Under the pieces are notes generated by a model, which saw only the letters and a program-made list of their open reading frames with translations, had not been told where the DNA came from and searched no databases. Made by a program: the position numbers and the translations under genes. From Pyropia yezoensis (Eukaryota; Rhodophyta; Bangiophyceae; Bangiales; Bangiaceae): 64,000 nt of DNA. Where the stretch lies: assembly GCA_009829735.1 (NCBI GenBank), contig CM020618.1, positions 4,462,882 through 4,526,881 of the forward strand, read 5' to 3'. Positions 22,301-32,951 of the stretch are shown here, piece by piece (positions within the stretch are counted from its first letter, which is position 1; each line of letters starts with the position of its first letter).

Positions 22301-24966
22301 TCGCCAGTTTTGCAGAGAGCTCCCGTCTGCCTCCGGCCCCCGCGCGCCTGAAGCGCCTGATCTTGACCGCCCCCCATCACTGGATCTCGTGACATTCTGG
22401 TCGAAAATGCCCTGCGCTCGTCACCGCAATGGCAGCGGCCTGCGAAGGGCTACGCGGACGACTCGCAGCACTGACCCCCCTCCCGAATTTGCAGACCTTC
22501 TGGCTCGCAGAGGCCGGGCGGCGGCACCGCGACACCTGGGAAGCTCTCACGAGTTTTCACGAATAGCCTGGCCATTGGTCCACGGAGCTTGGCTGTTGTG
22601 AGAGCGGCGGCGCGGCGGCGTGGCGACTGCGCTGCGCAAGGGAGGGGGGCGTCGTGGGAGCGAATGAGGTGGGGGGGTGGGCAGGCGGGGCACGGTCGCC
22701 GACAAGGGGAGGGGGGGGGGGGGCTCTCCATCAGGCCAGGACGTCCGGTCGAAATTGTGGAATAAAAGAGCTCCGCAACCACCCCTCTGGAAAATTCATC
22801 AGGGAGGGGCCCCGGTGGGGGGGGGGTCGTAATCCGGGAAAAAACCCGGATTACGGGACCCAGAACCCGGATATCCGGGTTATTTTTGTTGTAGGGACTG
22901 CGGCGGCGAGGCCGATCGCGGTCGCGTTGGAGAGGCACCCAGCCGGGCGGGGCCGTTAGAATCGACAGGCTGCTGCAGAGGGAGTGGCGGCGTCGTCGGC
23001 AGCAGCGGCGGCGCAGCATTCGAGCTGCCAGGCGGGGGCGTCGTGTCGGGCATGCCAAAGTGGGCATATGGGCCCTGCTGAAAGCTAGGGCGCGCGTCCA
23101 CCCGTCTACGCAGCGTGGTCGACTCATTGTCAGCCTCTGCTGTTGCCGCTGCCTCGCCGCCTCCACTGCTTCTGACTGGCAGGCTTCTCGTTACCCGTTC
23201 GGTCTCGCGCGTGGCGCTCGGCCGACGGGGGGCATCCTCTTCGTTCTCCGTGCCCTTGTCATCGTGCTCCTCTTCGTCCTCCCCATCTTCCCCCCCACTG
23301 TCTTCCTCATCGTCCTTTCCATCGTCCTCCTCATCGTCCTCATCGTCCTCCTCTTCGTTCTCCTCTGCGTCGTCGTTCTTTGATGCGGGGGTGCGTGGCG
23401 CGTGGCGCGCAGCGGCCAGCAGCGCGCACTGGCATGGCATACCCGGGGGTATCTTTCCAGCCGACCCTGGCGTCTGCGAGCCATGGGACGCCTCTGTGAC
23501 AGCCGCCATGACCCCCGACGCGTTAGCGGGCCGCGCCACGGCCGCCGCCAGCCGCGTTCTCGGCCGCCCGTTGCCACCGCCGCCACTGCGACAACCGTGG
23601 CGTCCTGGTCGCTGTTCAGCCGCTGCGGTCGCGGCGATGCCTCCCGCCTGGTCCTTATCAGTATCAGAGGGTGTCGCCCGCCTCTGAGCAGCCAATTTCA
23701 AAAAGTTAACGACCTGTGGCATGCCCACCCGAGCGGCCACCGCCGCCGCCTCGCCCAATTCATCATCTGACGTCAACGCCAGCAACGCGTCCATGCAGTA
23801 GCGGTGACCAGCCTCTCGGGGTTTCGCGCTTGCCGCCTCCATAAGTGGTGTCACTCCCGCATGTGTAGCGGCTGCCGGCAAGGCACCCGCCTCAAGGAGG
23901 GCGTCTAGGGATTGGATCTCGCCCGCAGCCGCAGCCAGGTGCAGCGCCGTGGTCCCGTCCGGTGTGGTGGCGCCAACGGGAGCCCCTGCCGCGAGCAGCA
24001 GCTTCAGAGCCCCTGTCGTCGCCCGCTCCGCGGCCAAATGGAGCGAACAATAGCCGTTAGCAATCGCAGCTGCAACGTCTACCGTGGGGGATCCTATGAG
24101 GGTGCGCACCGCTTCCAGGTGATCATACACCACCGCCAGATGCAGGCCGGAATTGCCATCGTCTAGCATGCGCATCGCATCAGCGCGGGCACCAGCATCC
24201 TGAAGAACCTTCAGGGTGGTGGCGTGGCCATTCTGAGCTGCCACCATGACCGCCGTGCTACCGTCGGCCGCCGTCGCCTCAAGCGGCGCCGGGGGGGTCG
24301 CTGCCAAGAGGGCAGTCACAACCGCGGTGGCGCCCACCTCAGCGGCCAGGTAAAGGGGTGCGGTGCGGCCGCCGACGCCCGCGGGGTCGGCGCCAGCGCC
24401 TAGCAGTAGCCGCACAAGTTCCTCAGACGGGTCGGGCGCGTCAATGGCCGACAGAAGGGGAGTCCACCCATCAGCAGCTACCGTGTTGACGCAAGCTTTC
24501 TTTGACAGCAGAACGCGCACCGTCGGGAGGCACCCGTCGTGGGCTGCCAGCATCAGCGCCGTCCACCCATCGCCCATGGTCGCATCCACCGCCGCGCCTG
24601 CTTCCAAGAGGCTGGCCACCACCGAAGGGGTGTCGAGCCGCGCAGCGAGCATCAGAGCCGTATGGTTGCGCTCATTGATGGCAGCGATGTCGGGCTGTGG
24701 ACCTGCTTGTAAGAGCGTCCGCACCACCTCAAGCGTCCCCATCTCGGCAGCCAGCAGCAGGGGTGTCATTTCCTCTTCCGTCCTCACGTTAACATCCGCA
24801 CCCGCGCCCAAGAGAGCCCGAACGGTGCCCACGTGACCACGAGCAGCCGCAAAGCACAAGGGGGTGTGGCCGCATGGCGCACGTGGGTCACCGCAGCACC
24901 AGCACGGAGAAGGGTCTTTACAGCCCACAGCTGGCCTGCGTCGGCCGCGCAATGCAGGGGTTGCAT
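19328..24966 (-). pseudogene. Ankyrin-repeat protein gene split by a CACTA-like element and one frameshift
   Basis: About twelve ankyrin repeats run from MQPLHCAADAG (ATG at 24966) to the region near 23730, with good consensus such as GHTPLCFAAARGH, GWTALMLAAHDG and GTTALHLAAAAG. A long acidic Glu/Asp tract (about 23230-23380) and Pro-rich repeats follow. At 22897 the frame runs into a transposon (20437-22896) and stops inside its terminal repeat. On the far side, from 20433 to 19328, the protein resumes in the same frame with Pro-rich sequence, an RKRLRD basic patch, a VIDLVDDD motif that resembles a SUMO-interaction motif, and a helical C-terminal domain. A one-base frame change near 24870-24885 lies between repeats 1 and 2. 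Without the element and shift the protein would be about 1,058 aa. Function is unknown; ankyrin arrays bind proteins. Whether the intact allele exists elsewhere cannot be seen. Confidence 0.75.
20437..22896. mobile_element. Non-autonomous CACTA-like DNA transposon, 2,460 bp
   Basis: The ends are inverted copies of CCCTACAACAAAAATAA, close to the CACTACAA start of plant CACTA/EnSpm elements. A 3-bp duplication, ACT, flanks both sides (20434-20436 and 22897-22899), as expected for that superfamily. Both subterminal regions carry palindromic CCCGGATATCCGGG-type repeats (20451-20466, 20748-20835, 22829-22880). The interior is less GC-rich than the host genes and has only short frames with no visible transposase, so it should depend on enzyme from elsewhere. 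Inner diverged repeats beginning GACaaGATCTCG recur near 21818, 22216 and 22381. It interrupts an exon of the ankyrin gene. Confidence 0.85.
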
Positions 24967-25753
24967 TGCGCTTTGGTTGCCGTCGGGGACGTGGAAGGTT
25001 GCTGTTGCAAGATCGCCCGCACCAGCCGCTAAGGTGGTGCCGGCCGTCCCAGACGAGTGGGAACGATCAGCTGGTGCGAAAGGGGTACGTTCATACAAGG
25101 AGGAGTGATGTGATCGGGGTGCGGATGCGGATGGAAGGCGCCGCAGACGCCGCGAGAGGCAAAGGGTGTGGGCGTCGCAGGCGAGTTCTGGGTGGGGGGG
25201 GCAAGAGGGGGGCGAGCAGGCACTGTGGAGGGGGGGAACAAGAAGGAAAAGACGCGTTCTGTGCGTCTGGGTGCGACACACGTTGGGAAAGAGAGCGCCA
25301 GCGAGGCAAAGCAGGACATGTGGGTCACCAGCGGGTGCCCCGCCTCTTGAGAAAGGAGAGACTTCCGGGAGAGCTCCAGATCGCCATGGTCGGGTGCTAG
25401 CCGGTACCACCGGGGGCGCCTCGCCACCCTTGCCGGGCGTCCGCCACGTGGGGGCCGCGGGGGCGCACGACCAGACACCCTCGCCGCGGAGGCGCCAGCC
25501 TGGCGGATGAATCACCCGCGCATTCAACTGCGAGACGTTGGTGTACCGTACAAATCTGCTGTCGTGTATAGTACTGTACAGAACATACGATGCGTATGTA
25601 TGTACATACGTACGTACTGTACAAACATACATATGCCTGCTTGCCTCAATCGTTGCCTCAAGCCAAGCAAAACCTCTGGAATACACCCCTGAGCGCCACG
25701 CCTGGACAGCTGCAGGGGACGGGCCATCCACTCTTGACCATGCCTCAGGTCTG
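24967..25753. other. Upstream region of the ankyrin gene
   Basis: It contains an AT-rich stretch at about 25560-25635 made of overlapping GTAC/TACATA palindromes, able to form a cruciform. Beyond that no gene is recognised. The ankyrin promoter is expected here. Confidence 0.4.
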
Positions 25754-27673
25754 TCAGACGAGAACGACCGCTAAGGCAGCCGAGCCGGCAAAGAAGGCCA
25801 CCAGGTAGCTGGTTAGCGCGTTTGAGGCCACGGCCGCCGCTTCCGCAAACCAGTGCTGCCCCACCGCGGCGGTGCCAGTGGTGACGGCGGGGGCGATGGT
25901 GGCGGTGGTGGCGGCTTTCAGCGACCGTGCGCCCCCCGCAACCTGCAGTGTCGGCCACCTCTGCGGCCGCCTCCATCGTGGTGGGCAATCGCGCGAGCGC
26001 TGCCAGTACCAACGCCAACACACGCCCACTGCCTCGGCCTCGAAGCGGTGGGGCACGCGAGGGCGCGGAGCAGAGCCACCCCCCAGAGCGAGTCCCCAGC
26101 GGCGCACCCCGTCGCCGCCGCCGCCGCCGACCCGGGTGCCCCAGAGTCCCGCCGCTAGCGGCCGAGGACGCCTCACCACGAGTGGGGCAGTGAAGGCTGG
26201 TGGCGCCACCCCTGCAGGGTCAACCAGTCCTACGGGAAACTTTTGCCGGGATATCCTGACAGCCCGAATATCCAGGCAGCCTGGGTTGTCCGGACTTTGA
26301 TAGGCTGAGGATGCGCCTCAGAGGTGAGATTGCCTGGATTTCCAGGACGACGTGCCCGGCTATCCAGGCTCCGGTGGCTCGAGAGTCAAGTAGTCCTGTG
26401 TGCAGCATTGTTCAAGGTGTAAACACAATCCAATGGTATGTTCAATGCAAACAATTTATTTCACAATTATAACTACCATCGGGACGACGGCCATTGCCCG
26501 CCACCATGGCAGCCTGTCGTGCACAAACCACAACGAAGCACCTACAACCTCGGCGTACACCATCAAAAAAACAAGCGGCCAGAGGGGGACAAAACACAAC
26601 TTCAACAGCCACGAAGTAGAGGGGGAAAGCAGAACGTCACGCCATCGAAGATAGCACAAGACGAAGATTCGACAGCCAAGGCCATGAAGAAAAAAGAAGC
26701 AAAAAACATGGTCATGACGTCCATGGCCATACAGCAGACAAGGAAACAGAACAAGGTCACGATGAACAGCACAAACGCAGGACAGATCCGCCAGTGGGTT
26801 CACAAATTCGACGGCATAAATCAATTAAGCCAATGATGCAAAGATGGAGAGGTATGGGAGGGCGAGGCGGGAGGGGGAGAGAGAGCGAGGGCGGGGAAGT
26901 GAAGAAGAGGAGCAAGGAAAGAAGAGATAAAGGTGGGGGAATGGTGTGGCGGAGGAAGGGTGGGGAGGGGGAACAGCGGAGGGGGGTGACGTCGGCAGAC
27001 GTACATCGCGATCCAGCAGGATGGGGACAAAACATACCGTGGTGGCTGCTCGAGAGACAGGGCGGAGTGGACGGGGGCATTACCATCATCGTATGGTTGA
27101 GTCAATGGGACATGAAGGACGCGGTGCACCATGATCTTGGTCATGGGGGAGCGTGCGCAGTGCGCGAGGGCGTAGAGATGCGACGAGGTCGGTGTTTCGT
27201 GCACAGTATATTTAGTGTTCGTTGACGAGCTGCGACCTTCAGCACAGGTCGACATTAACTACCCTCCAGCACAGGAGAAGTGTGCACCCGCGCCACTCAC
27301 GCAACATGAGTTTTGTAATTGTGTACTTCCTCTCGAGAGAGTCTCTCGGCAGCAGCCACCATCGCTCAACAGCCAATGAGGCGATAGTGCACACGAGAAG
27401 TGTCCTGGATATCCAGGCACATTGTTAGACCTGTTTCCCCCTCGGCCGGATCAAGATGGGTTGGTCATCGAAAGGCTCGCCATTGGACAGTTCCCCCATG
27501 GATGATCGCGCGGCCTGGATAACCGGGGAACAGCCAGGATATCGCGGCAGAATTTCCCGTAGGGCCACTGCAGTGGGGTCCGCCAGGTGGCAGCGGTGGT
27601 TGAGAGGGCCAAACTTAGGACGGCCGCGCAAAGCGTCAACAAAACTTCCCAGTCCTGAGAACAGAGTGGCCAT
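25754..27673 (-). pseudogene. Putative small tail-anchored protein interrupted by a transposon
   Basis: An ATG in good context at 27673 opens MATLFSGLGSFVDALRGRP and reaches the edge of the transposon at 27564 after ADPTAVA. On the other side (26230 downwards) the minus strand is open again to a stop at 25754, ending in the hydrophobic helix SYLVAFFAGSAALAVVLV. A plausible intron lies in that second part: donor GTGAGG after the codons for APLV and acceptor CTGCAG before VAGGARSL, phase 0. The product would be about 110 aa with one C-terminal membrane segment. I do not recognise the family. It is also possible that the two parts belong to different genes, or that the element is removed as part of an intron. 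Confidence 0.35.
26229..27564. mobile_element. Second CACTA-like DNA element, about 1.34 kb
   Basis: The left end is CCTACGGGAAAC and the right end is the inverse of CCCTACGGGAAATT; GGATATCC blocks lie just inside both ends. CCA occurs beside each end (26224-26226 and 27565-27567), but the left side has an extra base, so the target duplication is uncertain. The block GGACTTTGATAGGCTG, followed by GGAT and CCTCAG (about 26290), also occurs in the 20.4-kb element near 20840, which ties the two families together. No transposase frame is visible; small frames at 26438-26836 are not recognisable. Confidence 0.7.
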
Positions 27674-27765
27674 GGGACTGAAAGCGCAGTGGGGAAGGGG
27701 CCAAACAAGGAGGGTGCAGCGGCGGGCTTCGCTGCCATTTCTCGCCAGGCTGTCGCGGCTGCCAC

Positions 27766-30090
27766 TCAGCCGATGGGCAGCGGAATGGAAAACGCCTTCT
27801 TGTACTCGCTGCCACCGACAATCCGCGGCTCGGACCGCGACAGGGCGAGGCGGAACGACGCGCCGAGCCCCCCTCGGGGCCACCGCACCACCCGCGGCCG
27901 GGCGTACACCTCAAACGTCAGGGCGGGGGTGGCGGCGACGGCTGCCGCGGGCGCCGTCCACGACGCGTGGAGGGCCCCCGCCGGCGCCGCGTGGCTCTGC
28001 GTCGCCGCCGCGGGGGTGGCGGTCGCCCCGGCGGCGGCAACGGCGGTGCGCCAGCCGCCGCCCCCGCCCGCCCGCCGCCCGCCGCGGTGGGCGTAGTAGG
28101 GGGAGCCGTCGTCGAGGCCGGTCAGCTCCCACCGCCAGTCCGCGTCGTGCGCGGCGCAGCAGTGGGCGCCGACCGTGGCGGCGACGGCATACGGCGGGCG
28201 GGCCGTCTCGACAGAGGCGCCCCCCGCGCGGGAGACGGACACCCCACTGGGGCCCGCCGCCACCGACACGTCGGGCGCGCCCGAGGTGAGGAGCGCCACG
28301 TCGCAGCCGGGCCGCGGCTCCACTGCGTCGACCACCCACCCGGCGGCGGCGGCGGCGGCGGCGGGCAGGCGCACACCAAAATCCACCATATCCACGACCG
28401 CCGCCGCGGCGGCGGCGGCGGCGGCGGCGCCGCCACCGCGGTCGCCCCGCCGATCCCCAATGACCCCACCGTCGACGGGCGCCGCGGCAAAGCGGAGGGT
28501 GGCCCACTCGAGCCGCAACGCCACGACGCCTTCGGCCGACGAGATGGACGGCACGAGGACGCCGAGGAACGAAAACGCCACTGCCGGCGGCGACCCCGCG
28601 GCGGGCAGCGGGGAGGAAAAGGACACGACGCACCGGTTGGGGAGGACGGGGGGGGGCAAGCGGGGCGGCGGCCAGTAGGGCGCTTGCCAGTCGTCCACGC
28701 CGCGCCGGGTATCGCCGACAGGGACCGGCGTTGGGGGGGGGTCCGTGTTCACGCGCACGAGCGGGATGTCGGCCGCGGGGGGGGGGAGCGTTGGGAAGAG
28801 GCCCGCCGTGTGCATCTCGAGGGTGGGGTCCTCCCCGTCGTCCCGCCACCCCGCCGGCTCCCCACGGGCACCCCGACGCGGCAGGCCGCGCGCGGCGGGC
28901 GGGGCGGCGGGACGCCCGCCGCCGCCGGCAGCGGCGGGGGTGCACCCCGTGTCGTGCGTGGCGGCTAGCCACGCGCGGGTGGCAGAGGCGGCGATCAGTG
29001 GCTCACTGTGCTGCGCCAGCAGTCGCGGGCCGGGACGGTGGAGAGGGGCAGCCGCCGTGCGGCAGCGGCACGGGCTGTCCCCGGATTGGCCCTGGTCAGA
29101 CACCCCGCCGTGGCGGTACTCCGGCCCGCTGGCCCGCCTGGGAGCAGCCACAGCATGGCCATCCGGCCCGCCACGGGGCGGACCCATCACAACTATCCGC
29201 TCTGGCGGCACGACTTCCTCCTCCCCCTCGACTTCTTCATCCAAGCGGCTGCCGTCTCCCAGGGGCGGCCGCACCACCAGCCGCCCGGCGGGAGTCCACC
29301 GGATGGGCACCACCAGCTGAACGTCTACCTCGGCCCCTTGCAGCATTCGCCCGCGGCGGATGACCGCCCACGCGGGCAGCCCCCCCGCGGGTGACGCCGC
29401 CGCGCCACGCGGGGTAGCGGCGGCGGCGGCGGCGGAAGCAGCCGCCGCGGTCGCCCCGCGCGCCCGCGCCCCCGGGCGCCCTGCCGGCGATGCAGGGCGG
29501 TCGCCTCGCGTCCGTGAACCGCCATTGCCAGCCACTTCCGCGACGGCCACGACGCGGAGCGCCGCCGCGTCGGGGCGGGCGGGGTGATCCAACGCGGGGG
29601 GCCCGGTGCAGGGGCCACCCCCACCGGCGCCCCTGCCAGCCGCTTCCGCAAGGAAAGCGTGCCCCTCCCCGCGAGGGCGGGCGGTGTGGAACCACGGGGA
29701 GGTGCTGGCGGCGGTGGCACCCCCACCGCCACCACCGCCACCACCGTCACCACCGCCACCACTGCGACCACCACCACCGCCACCACTGCCACCACCGCCA
29801 CCGCCGCCGTCGCCCCCCTGCGCCGCAGCGTCGCCCACCGGCTGGAAGGCCATCACGTAGTCCCGATCCACCGGGCACTGCGCGTAGGCGCCCGCGGGCG
29901 GCGGCGGGCGGACGGCGCGGCGGCGCCCCGAAATCCATCTGCCCAGCCGCCGCCGGGCCGCCGCCGGTGGCGGCGACGCCGTCGGTGACGGCGGCGGCGA
30001 CGGCGGCGGCGGCGGCGGCAGGGCCACCCACGATGGGGCGGCGGGGCGGGGGGCAAACGGGTCGACGGTGGTGACGGCGCTACTGGCCAT
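27766..30090 (-). CDS. Uncharacterised 774-aa Ala/Gly/Pro-rich protein
   Basis: An uninterrupted frame starts at the ATG at 30090 (MASSAVTTVDPFAPRP) and ends at 27766. The N-terminal third has Pro, Gly and Ala repeats. Between these lie ordered-looking stretches such as WAVIRRGRMLQGAEVDVQL, RCVVSFSSPL and the C-terminal LTFEVYARPRVVRWPRGG and SFRLALSRSEPRIVGGSE. These read like beta strands, but I cannot assign a family. The length, single ATG and non-repetitive C-terminus argue for a real gene. A 31-base G run (30174-30204) lies just upstream of the start and would fall in the promoter or 5' UTR. Confidence 0.55.
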   Translation of the reverse strand: MASSAVTTVDPFAPRPAAPSWVALPPPPPPSPPPSPTASPPPAAARRRLGRWISGRRRAVRPPPPAGAYAQCPVDRDYVMAFQPVGDAAAQGGDGGGGGGGSGGGGGGRSGGGGDGGGGGGGGGATAASTSPWFHTARPRGEGHAFLAEAAGRGAGGGGPCTGPPALDHPARPDAAALRVVAVAEVAGNGGSRTRGDRPASPAGRPGARARGATAAAASAAAAAATPRGAAASPAGGLPAWAVIRRGRMLQGAEVDVQLVVPIRWTPAGRLVVRPPLGDGSRLDEEVEGEEEVVPPERIVVMGPPRGGPDGHAVAAPRRASGPEYRHGGVSDQGQSGDSPCRCRTAAAPLHRPGPRLLAQHSEPLIAASATRAWLAATHDTGCTPAAAGGGGRPAAPPAARGLPRRGARGEPAGWRDDGEDPTLEMHTAGLFPTLPPPAADIPLVRVNTDPPPTPVPVGDTRRGVDDWQAPYWPPPRLPPPVLPNRCVVSFSSPLPAAGSPPAVAFSFLGVLVPSISSAEGVVALRLEWATLRFAAAPVDGGVIGDRRGDRGGGAAAAAAAAAAVVDMVDFGVRLPAAAAAAAGWVVDAVEPRPGCDVALLTSGAPDVSVAAGPSGVSVSRAGGASVETARPPYAVAATVGAHCCAAHDADWRWELTGLDDGSPYYAHRGGRRAGGGGGWRTAVAAAGATATPAAATQSHAAPAGALHASWTAPAAAVAATPALTFEVYARPRVVRWPRGGLGASFRLALSRSEPRIVGGSEYKKAFSIPLPIG

Positions 30091-30169
30091 GGTTGCCACC
30101 CGGCCGGGTTCACCAGCCTAGCAGCTGCTGCACCAGGAAATTGGGGGGGGAATGAAGGTCTGTGGGTGT

Positions 30170-30205
<36 letters not shown>

Positions 30206-31247
30206 GCGGAGCGACCCCGCTTGCGGATGACGGCGGGGAGGGCGGGGAGGCAGGGGGGATGGGAGCGACCCGGATCTCCGCCAGAGGAGGGGGGACAATC
30301 AATGGCCGTCGCCACGATGGCCAAGAGGGTGGGGTGGCCGCCGCATGCCTCCGTGCGGTGCGTCGCGGGCGCCGGCAGGGCGCAGGCGGCAGGGCGGACG
30401 CGCAAGCCGAGAGCCGACCCCCCCCCCCCCCCCCCCCCCCCCTGCGCGAGTGGGGCCCGTCGACCGCGTTGGGCCACGGCAGCTGCCCTCACACTGGGGC
30501 GGGGGCGAGAGCCGGCGAGCGCCGTCTGCATCGCCATCTACGCGGCCGGTGAGGTGGGGAGGGGGGGGCACCGACGCCCTGGTCATCTTGATGGACGGCT
30601 GGTCGTGTCAGCGTCGCGTCCCTCCCACTGCCGCGGATCTGGTCTGCCCAGCGATGACGGGGTCTGCCCCCCCCCCATGGCTGGGCCCACTGCCCACACG
30701 CTCGCAGGGTGAGTGTGGTGGAAAAATCGCGCTACCCCAATCAGTGATTTCATGATGGAGCTCATTCCATCCCCGTTTCGGGATGATGCCTGGTTTGGAA
30801 GGACGCGCGGCGGGGCGGCAGACCACGCAACGCGCTTTTTTCAGGCCTCTTCTCTTTTTTTCCTATCCACTTTGGTGGTCGGTACTGTTTCGGTGGGAAC
30901 CGTTTGGATTTCATCACACTTCTGGGCGGCGCGCCCTCGCGCCGCGGCTCGGGTACCATGCACTCACGTGCGTTCGGCTTGATTTCAGCTCTTTTTTTGA
31001 AACTTGATTGCACGGAGGACCAGCTATCAAGTTCTCACAAAAAGTTCAAGAAAATCTAAGTACCCTCCTAAAACTACGAATAGAGTCTGCCATTCGAGCT
31101 CGACTCCAAGGTCCGTGCTGAACGGCGGTGCTCGACCCACCACCTGACGGGGAAGACAGCCGGCCTGTGTGCTACCTTTGAGGCGTAGGCGCAGGCAAGG
31201 GCGTCTTCTAGGTACGCGGCGGCGGCGGCGGCGGTGGCGGCGTGCAG
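30091..31247. other. Intergenic region with long poly-G and poly-C runs
   Basis: A 31-base G run (30174-30204) and a 25-base C run (30418-30442) on the plus strand lie about 215 bp apart and could pair with each other. Further right, 30700-31090 is less GC-rich and could contain the 5' exon of the protease gene, which I could not place. Confidence 0.5.
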
Positions 31248-32951
31248 GCAGGCTGGGAGGCGGCGTGGGGGGGGGAGTTTGTGGCCAAGTTCTTCCTCCC
31301 CGGCGGGGTAGACTTTTACTGTGGGGGCTCCCTCGTCGGCGGCCGGGGCGACCGCGTCCTGTCCGCGGCGCACTGCTTTGAGGGCGCCGACGTGTCGGCG
31401 GATGTGGTGCGCGTGGGGGGGGTGGCCCTCTTTGACGGCTTCCAGGTCAAGGTACGGCCGAAGGGTGGCGGAGGGGGGACGAGTGGGTCGGGGGGGGGGG
31501 GGGGGGAAGCGGGATTGCTGGGAATGACGAGGGCAGCAACCACCAGAGTGAGCTGAGCGCAGGCCTCTGCAGCACTCACTGCCCTGCATCGGCTCCTGAC
31601 ACGGCGGCTGCTCTGACTCTTTCCGCCCTATTTTCTTCTGTTGCTCGTGGCTACCTGAGGCCCTCTGACCGCCGCACCACCCCCCGTGCCTCGTGCCCCC
31701 CCCCCAATCCGTCCCCCCCCCCCCCCTTTGCTATGTGCAGATCAAGGCGGTGGTCCTCCACCCCGACTATGACCCCGTCACGCTGGAGAACGACCTGGCG
31801 GTGGTGACCCTGGCGGGGATGCCCCCCTCCAAGGAGCTCCGCGACGCGGGCGTGTACCCCGCCCAGCTCAACCGGGTGGGCGGCCGCCCGTGGGCGGGGG
31901 AGGAGGTGACCCACACGGGCTGGGGGGAAACGTCGGCCACCGGCGGCGGCACGACGGTGGCGGCGGAACTGGCCGCCACACGGATGCGGGTGAGCGCCCA
32001 CGCCGACTGCATCGCCTACTTAGACGGCCGCGGGTGGGACACGGCGGGCCTGGACCGGGCTCACCTCCTTTGCGCGTCGCCACAGGGGAGGGGGGCGGGA
32101 GAAGTTGGCGTGTTGCACCGCCCACCCCCCCCACTGCTTGCCATGGGGGAGGCGGGCAGCGGGTGACTGTCCCTGGGACCTCACAGGTGAGGTGGGCACT
32201 GACGCGTTAGTCATACGGTCGCTCCCGGCTGGCGTGCCAAACGTTCCCATGGTGCTGCGTGCCGCGGCGGCTCTCCCTTGCTCCCCTCCCCACCCCCCCC
32301 CCCCCCCGCACCCCTCCTCCGGGTCCCTTCTTCCGCAAGGCCGCCTCCCCCGGGGGGAAGAAGCGGCCCACGTGGGTGCTCTACGGCGTCCTCTCCTTTG
32401 GCCACGCCGACGACACGGGCGACGAGTGCCCGGTCGACGCGCTAGAATGGTACGTGAGGCGACGGGGAGATGCCGCCGCTGCCGCCGCGGCCACCACCCC
32501 CACCACCGCCACAGCCGCCACAGCCGCCGCCGCCTCTGCCGCCGCCGCCGCCGCAGAGCCGCCACCGCTCAGAGACACCCCCCCCCCCCCTCCCCGTCCC
32601 ACCAACCCCGCCATTGGCTGGCCCCGGCACCCCCCCCCCCTCCCCCTTCCAGCAACCCCGCCCGACGTGGGCGACGTCTTAAGCTGGCCTCCGAAGCGCG
32701 CCCGATCCCCCCCCCCCGTACATGCTAAAACCATTTGGACGACTAACCACTCTGGACCAACCAATCGACGGTTAACCCCCCCCCCTCCCCCTCGATTTTG
32801 GGCCCATCAGGGAGGGGCGGATAACCCCCCTGTAGTGCCTCAGGGGAGCCCCCCGTCCACGTGGCCAGTGCCACGTCGAGGGGCCCAGCAACTCCTCATT
32901 GACGAGGTGCGTAGTAACTTCTTCCGGGTTTGGTCTCCACAACCCGCTTAG
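31248..32951 (+). CDS. Chymotrypsin-fold (S1) protease homologue, several exons, serine box not found
   Basis: Exon 31248-31451 encodes FYCGGSLV and VLSAAHCFEG with the catalytic His. It ends in a GTACGG donor. The next exon starts at 31741 after a poly-pyrimidine CTATGTGCAG acceptor (phase 0) and encodes VVLHPDYDPVTLENDLAVVTL with the catalytic Asp, then THTGWGETS and AHLLCAS. A last block at about 32320-32450 reads PTWVLYGVLSFGHADDTGDECP, the usual strand that follows the catalytic serine loop. The Asp-Ser-Gly-Gly-Pro box that should lie between 32080 and 32330 is not visible in any frame. The nearest candidate is a GDCPWDLTG stretch at about 32162-32187. So it may be an inactive homologue, or a short exon may be missed. 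The first exon and start codon are not identified, and the frame stays open to 32951. Confidence 0.65.

Noticed and set aside
20437..22896. Ankyrin-gene insert as a simple spliceosomal intron
   Set aside because: The minus-strand left border begins TCCCTAC with no GT donor, while inverted ends and a 3-bp duplication fit a transposon. The right border does resemble an acceptor, so cryptic splicing is not excluded.
25555..25640. tRNA or small structured RNA in the TACATA/GTAC palindrome region
   Set aside because: It is simple alternating palindromic sequence; no cloverleaf or conserved RNA box can be drawn.
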